The position numbers and the translations under genes were made by a program. A stretch of DNA of 64,000 bases, taken from NCBI GenBank assembly GCA_002440665.1, contig DJUX01000014.1:1-64000 (forward strand). Direction: 5' to 3'. Each line of letters opens with the position of its first letter. Position 1 is the stretch's first letter. Source of the DNA: Dechloromonas sp. UBA6271 (lineage in GTDB: Bacteria > Pseudomonadota > Gammaproteobacteria > Burkholderiales > Rhodocyclaceae). The notes below the pieces were generated by a model, which was not told the origin of the DNA, searched no databases, and saw only the letters and a program-made list of their open reading frames with translations. This document shows, in pieces, positions 60,324 to 64,000 of this stretch.

Positions 60324-62180
60324 ATGACCGCCTCCCGCTTGCTTGAATACATCAACAGCCCGGCCGACCTGCGTCGCCTGGACCGCAAGCAGTTGCCGCA
60401 ACTGGCAACCGAACTGCGCGCCTTCCTGATCGACTCGGTGTCGCAGACCGGGGGCCACCTGTCGTCCAACCTCGGTACCGTCGAGCTGACCATCGCCCTG
60501 CACGCCGTCTTCAACACGCCTGAGGACCGCCTGGTCTGGGACGTCGGCCACCAGTGCTACGCCCACAAGATCCTGACCGGCCGTCGCCAGGGCATGAGCA
60601 CGCTGCGCATGCACGGTGGCGTCTCCGGCTTTCCCAAGCGTAGCGAGAGCCCCTTCGACACTTTCGGCGTTGGCCATTCGTCGACCTCGATTTCCGCCGC
60701 CCTTGGCATGGCGCTCGCCGCCAAGCACAAGGGCGAGGACCGCAAGGCCATCGCCGTCATCGGCGACGGTGCGATGTCGGCCGGTATGGCCTTCGAGGCA
60801 CTGAACAACGCCGGCGTCGCCGATGCCGACATGCTGGTCATCCTCAACGATAACGAGATGTCGATCTCGCCGCCGGTCGGCGCGCTGAACAACATCCTGA
60901 CCCGCCTGATGTCGGGCAAGACCTACAATGCCGCCCGCGAGGCCGGCCGCCACATGCTTGGCTTCGCGCCGCCGCTGCTCGAACTGGCCCGCCGTGCCGA
61001 AGAGCACGTCAAGGGCATGATCGCCCCCGGCACGCTGTTCGAGGAATTCGGCTTCCACTATTACGGCCCGATCGACGGCCACGACCTCGACGCCCTGATC
61101 CCGACACTGCAGAACCTGCGCAACATCAAGGGCCCGAAGTTCCTGCACATCATCACCAAGAAGGGCCAGGGCTACAAACTGGCCGAAGCCGACCCGATCC
61201 TTTACCACGGCGTCTCCAAATTCACGCCATGCGACGGCATCAAGGCCAGCAAGGGTCCTGGCAAGCTGACCTATACCCAGGTCTTCGGCGACTGGCTGTG
61301 CGACATGGCCAAGTCCGACTCGCGGCTGGTCGGCATAACCCCGGCGATGCGCGAAGGTTCGGGTCTGTTGCGCTTCTCGGCCGAGCATCCGGACCGCTAC
61401 TACGATGTCGGCATTGCCGAGCAACACGCCGTCACCTTCGCCGCCGGCCTCGCCTGCGAAGGCCTGAAGCCGGTCGTCGCCATTTACTCGACCTTCCTGC
61501 AGCGCGCCTACGACCAACTGGTGCACGACGTGGCGCTGCAGAATTTACCGGTCATTTTCGCCGTCGACCGCGGCGGTCTGGTCGGCGCCGACGGTCCGAC
61601 GCACCACGGCACTTTCGACCTGTCCTTCGTTACCTGTGTCCCCAACATGGTGGTCATGGCCCCGGCCGACGAGGCCGAGTGCCGCAAGATGCTGTCCACC
61701 GCCTACTCGCTCGATTGCCCGAGCATGGTCCGCTACCCGCGTGGTGGCGGCACCGGTGTCGTGCCGGAAATGAACCTCGACACGCTGCCGCTCGGCAAGG
61801 GCGAAATCCGCCGCCGTGGCAAGGATGTTGCCCTGCTCGCCTTCGGCAGCCTGGTGCCTGCCGCCGTCGCCGCCGGCGAGGACCTCGACGCCACCGTCGC
61901 CAACATGCGCTTCGTCAAACCGCTTGACGCCGAACTGATTGTCGAACTGGCGGGGAACCATTCCCTGCTGGTCGCTATCGAAGAGAACGCTGTGATCGGT
62001 GGTGCCGGCTCGGAAATCGAGCGGCTACTGGCGGAACGCGGGTTGACGGTGCCGGTTTTGCGCCTTGGCCTGCCCGACCGCTTCATCGACCACGGCGAAC
62101 AAGGCCAGTTGCTGGCCGAACTTGGCCTCGACAAGGATGGTATCGTGCGCGCCGTGCGTGCCCGATCCAACCCAAAATAA
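60324..62180 (+). CDS. dxs: 1-deoxy-D-xylulose-5-phosphate synthase
   Basis: A 618-residue thiamine-diphosphate enzyme at the head of the MEP pathway. It has VWDVGHQCYAHKILTGRR, the TPP/Mg motif GDGAMSAGMAFEALNNAG, the catalytic-domain FAVDRGGLVGADGPTHHGTFD and the C-terminal transketolase domain. ATG 60324 (MTASRLLEYINSPADLRRL) is the correct start. Confidence 0.98.
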   Translation: MTASRLLEYINSPADLRRLDRKQLPQLATELRAFLIDSVSQTGGHLSSNLGTVELTIALHAVFNTPEDRLVWDVGHQCYAHKILTGRRQGMSTLRMHGGVSGFPKRSESPFDTFGVGHSSTSISAALGMALAAKHKGEDRKAIAVIGDGAMSAGMAFEALNNAGVADADMLVILNDNEMSISPPVGALNNILTRLMSGKTYNAAREAGRHMLGFAPPLLELARRAEEHVKGMIAPGTLFEEFGFHYYGPIDGHDLDALIPTLQNLRNIKGPKFLHIITKKGQGYKLAEADPILYHGVSKFTPCDGIKASKGPGKLTYTQVFGDWLCDMAKSDSRLVGITPAMREGSGLLRFSAEHPDRYYDVGIAEQHAVTFAAGLACEGLKPVVAIYSTFLQRAYDQLVHDVALQNLPVIFAVDRGGLVGADGPTHHGTFDLSFVTCVPNMVVMAPADEAECRKMLSTAYSLDCPSMVRYPRGGGTGVVPEMNLDTLPLGKGEIRRRGKDVALLAFGSLVPAAVAAGEDLDATVANMRFVKPLDAELIVELAGNHSLLVAIEENAVIGGAGSEIERLLAERGLTVPVLRLGLPDRFIDHGEQGQLLAELGLDKDGIVRAVRARSNPK

Positions 62181-62198
62181 TTGATTGAAGAACAGCAG

Positions 62199-63002
62199 AT
62201 GAGCACCCCGAACCCCAACATTCCCGACGTCCAGAACTCCGCAGACACCCGCCAGATCGCCATCAACAAGGTCGGCATCAAGGCCATCCGCCACCCGATC
62301 AGGGTGCAGGACAAATCCACTGGCGTCCAGCACACAATCGCCATGTTCAACATGTACGTCGGCCTGCCGCACAACTTCAAGGGCACGCACATGTCGCGCT
62401 TCGTGGAGATTCTGAACAGCCACGAACGCGAGATTTCGGTCGAGAACTTCCCGGTCATGCTGCGCGACATGGTCGTCAAGCTCGAAGCCGAAACCGGCCA
62501 CATCGAGATGAACTTTCCGTATTTCATCAACAAGACCGCGCCGATCTCCGGCGTCCAGAGCCTGATGGACTACGACGTCACCTTCATCGGCGACATTTGC
62601 CACGGCGAGATCGCCACCTCGGTCAGGGTCGTCGTGCCAGTCACCAGCCTGTGCCCTTGCTCGAAGAAGATCTCCGAGTACGGCGCCCACAACCAGCGCT
62701 CGCACGTCACCGTCACCGCCCGCACCAATGACTTCGTCTGGATCGAGGAAATCGTCCAGCTCGTCGAACAGGAAGCCTCCTGCGAACTGTTCGGCCTGCT
62801 CAAACGCCCCGACGAGAAATACGTCACCGAACGCGCCTACGACAACCCCAAGTTCGTCGAGGACATGGTCCGCGACGTCGCCGCCCGCCTCAACGCCGAG
62901 CCGCGTGTCGATGCCTACGTGGTCGAATCCGAGAACTTCGAATCTATCCACAACCACTCGGCCTACGCGCTAATCGAGAAGGACAAGACGCAACAAGGCT
63001 GA
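62199..63002 (+). CDS. folE2: GTP cyclohydrolase FolE2
   Basis: A 267-residue type IB GTP cyclohydrolase (metal-promiscuous alternative to FolE), first step to folate or queuosine precursors. It has GLPHNFKGTHMSRFVEIL and the CPCSKKISEYGAHNQRSHV motif with the metal-binding Cys. ATG 62199 follows dxs by 18 bp; an in-frame TTG at 62181 is less likely. QueG of the queuosine pathway is also in the window. Confidence 0.96.
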   Translation: MSTPNPNIPDVQNSADTRQIAINKVGIKAIRHPIRVQDKSTGVQHTIAMFNMYVGLPHNFKGTHMSRFVEILNSHEREISVENFPVMLRDMVVKLEAETGHIEMNFPYFINKTAPISGVQSLMDYDVTFIGDICHGEIATSVRVVVPVTSLCPCSKKISEYGAHNQRSHVTVTARTNDFVWIEEIVQLVEQEASCELFGLLKRPDEKYVTERAYDNPKFVEDMVRDVAARLNAEPRVDAYVVESENFESIHNHSAYALIEKDKTQQG

Positions 63003-63008
63003 AGCAGA

Positions 63009-63041
63009 CTGTTGCGGTCAACGCCCGTTTCAGGGCAAAAA
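63009..63041 (+). repeat. Dispersed element copy
   Basis: CTGTTGCGGTCAACG followed by CCCGTTTCAGGGCAAAAAG lies between folE2 and the terminator. It fits the family at 2013, 7200 and 29051, with one change in the core. Confidence 0.65.
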
Positions 63042-63050
63042 GCTGAAACA

Positions 63051-63077
63051 AAAAAAGGGTGCCGAGGCACCCTTTTT
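63051..63077. terminator. Bidirectional terminator between folE2 and rplS
   Basis: AAAAAAGGGTGCCGAGGCACCCTTTTT is a perfect short hairpin flanked by A and T runs. It serves both converging transcripts. Confidence 0.9.
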
Positions 63078-63094
63078 CAATTTCTTCAATTCGC

Positions 63095-63472
63095 TCAAGC
63101 AGCGACCGGCTTTTCCTTGCGGACCAGCTTTTCCTTGATACGTGCCGACTTGCCGGAACGCTCGCGCAGGTAGTACAGCTTGGCGCGACGCACATCACCG
63201 CGTCGCTTCACTTCAACGGAAGCGACCAGCGGGGAATAGGTCTGGAAAGTACGCTCGACGCCTTCGCCGGACGAAATCTTGCGGACGGTGAAAGCGGAGT
63301 TCAGGCCGCGGTTACGCTTGGCAATGACGACGCCTTCGTAAGCCTGCAGACGCTCGCGGTTGCCTTCCTTGACCTTCACTTGCACGACGACGGTGTCGCC
63401 GGGCGCAAATTCAGGGAGGGTTTTGCCCAGGCGGGCAATTTCTTCTTGTTCCAGTTGTTCAATCAGGTTCAT
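63095..63472 (-). CDS. rplS: 50S ribosomal protein L19
   Basis: A 125-residue ribosomal protein (MNLIEQLEQEEIARLGKTLPEFAPGDTVVVQVKVKEGNRERLQAYEGVVIAKRNRGLNSAFTVRK...RSGKSARIKEKL). An AAGGAT site precedes the ATG. It follows trmD by 25 bp, in the conserved trmD-rplS order. Confidence 0.98.
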   Translation of the reverse strand: MNLIEQLEQEEIARLGKTLPEFAPGDTVVVQVKVKEGNRERLQAYEGVVIAKRNRGLNSAFTVRKISSGEGVERTFQTYSPLVASVEVKRRGDVRRAKLYYLRERSGKSARIKEKLVRKEKPVAA

Positions 63473-63497
63473 GTGAGATCCTTAAATTTATAAACAC

Positions 63498-64000
63498 TTA
63501 CTCACCGCATTGCTCCTCTCCGACGATTTCCGTGAGGAGTTGCGTTTCCTCCGCAGTCAAACTGCGGTGCGCCAGCAAATCCGGCCGGCGCTTCCGGGTT
63601 CGCGCCAGCGACTGTTTCAGCCGCCAGCGACGAATTCTTTTGTGGTCACCAGAAAGTAAGGCTTCCGGCACTGTCGCGCCCTCGTAAACCTCGGGCCGCG
63701 TGTAGTGCGGACAATCCAGCAAACCACCAACAAACGAATCTTCCACCGCCGAAGCGGCATCGCCCAACACCCCCGGCAGCTGGCGAACAACGGCATCGAT
63801 CAATACCATCGCCGGCAACTCCCCACCGGAAAGCACAAAATCCCCGATCGAAATTTCCTCATCGACACAGCGCTCGATCAATCGCTCGTCAATTCCTTCA
63901 TAGCGGCCGCAAAGCAGGATCAAGCCCTCTTCGCCGGTCGCCAACTGCATCACCCGCTCATGGGTGAGCGGCGCACCCTGCGGCGAGAGGTAGATGACCC
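63498..64000 (-). CDS. trmD: tRNA (guanine-N1)-methyltransferase, 5' end outside window
   Basis: The C-terminal part of the SPOUT-class enzyme that makes m1G37 in tRNA. The frame is open to the right edge (VIYLSPQGAPLTHERVMQLA). The trefoil-knot SAM site is LLCGRYEGIDERLIERCVDEEISIGDFVLSGGELPAMVLIDAV. The C-terminal domain (GDHKRIRRWRLKQSLARTRKRRPDLL) is complete. rplS follows. Confidence 0.97.
   Translation of the reverse strand, partial: VIYLSPQGAPLTHERVMQLATGEEGLILLCGRYEGIDERLIERCVDEEISIGDFVLSGGELPAMVLIDAVVRQLPGVLGDAASAVEDSFVGGLLDCPHYTRPEVYEGATVPEALLSGDHKRIRRWRLKQSLARTRKRRPDLLAHRSLTAEETQLLTEIVGEEQCGE

Overview
This window looks like chromosomal DNA from a high-GC betaproteobacterium, most likely Rhodocyclaceae and close to Dechloromonas/Azonexus. 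That placement is inference from gene content and order: ribF-ileS-lspA-fkpB-ispH, argDFG with DUF2788/ppnP/yajQ, DUF3579, the fimT-pilVWXY1E minor pilin operon, an Anbu locus and a full urease operon. No rRNA, tRNA, insertion sequence, prophage or CRISPR array was recognised. Both ends cut genes: a thiolase on the left and trmD on the right.

Layout. 1-3.2 kb: acyl-CoA metabolism (thiolase, acyl-CoA dehydrogenase, family III CoA-transferase). 3.4-8.3 kb: urea ABC transporter urtBCDE, without urtA and with a ~530 bp imperfect inverted repeat between urtD and urtE. 8.3-16.1 kb: five co-oriented minus-strand genes: a glutaminase-STAS-cNMP fusion, a FecR protein, an OmpA-like lipoprotein, a CHASE2 class III nucleotide cyclase, and a CPA1 Na+/H+ antiporter with a C-terminal cNMP domain. 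16.2-21.3 kb: ureDABCEFG. 21.3-24.4 kb: Anbu proteasome-like protease, alpha-E protein and circularly permuted ATP-grasp, behind a candidate sigma-54 promoter. 24.6-29.0 kb: thiolase, CbiB-like protein, Nudix hydrolase, a small coiled-coil protein, an aspartic protease and a divergent glutamine amidotransferase. 29.1-33.5 kb: yajQ, ppnP, DUF2788, argG, argF, argD. 33.8-36.2 kb: DUF3579, a broken nucleotidyltransferase cassette, vapBC and rpsT, with a decayed copy of the rpsT 3' end on the far side of vapBC. 36.3-45.0 kb: a TonB-like protein and the minor pilin/pilY1 operon. 45.1-50.6 kb: ispH-fkpB-lspA-ileS-ribF. 50.8-59.1 kb: a GGDEF protein, amiC, tsaE, queG, a TorD-like chaperone, sulfurtransferase, SpoIIAA-like protein, EamA transporter and Rieske oxygenase. 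59.2-64 kb: xseB-ispA-dxs-folE2, rplS and trmD.

How the genes may work together. The left third is dominated by ammonia-producing and pH-relevant functions: urea uptake, urease, glutaminase and a Na+/H+ antiporter. The most striking feature is that a nucleotide cyclase sits in one unidirectional cluster with two effectors that each carry a cNMP-binding domain with the conserved phosphate-binding Glu and Arg. I propose, as inference only, a local cyclic-nucleotide circuit in which a periplasmic CHASE2/FecR/OmpA-like sensor controls glutaminase and antiporter activity. A second recurring signal is a ~35-nt element (core CTGTTGCGGTCGACG, then an A-rich AAAAGGGCAAAAA tail) found in several intergenic gaps and, in weaker form, inside coding sequences.
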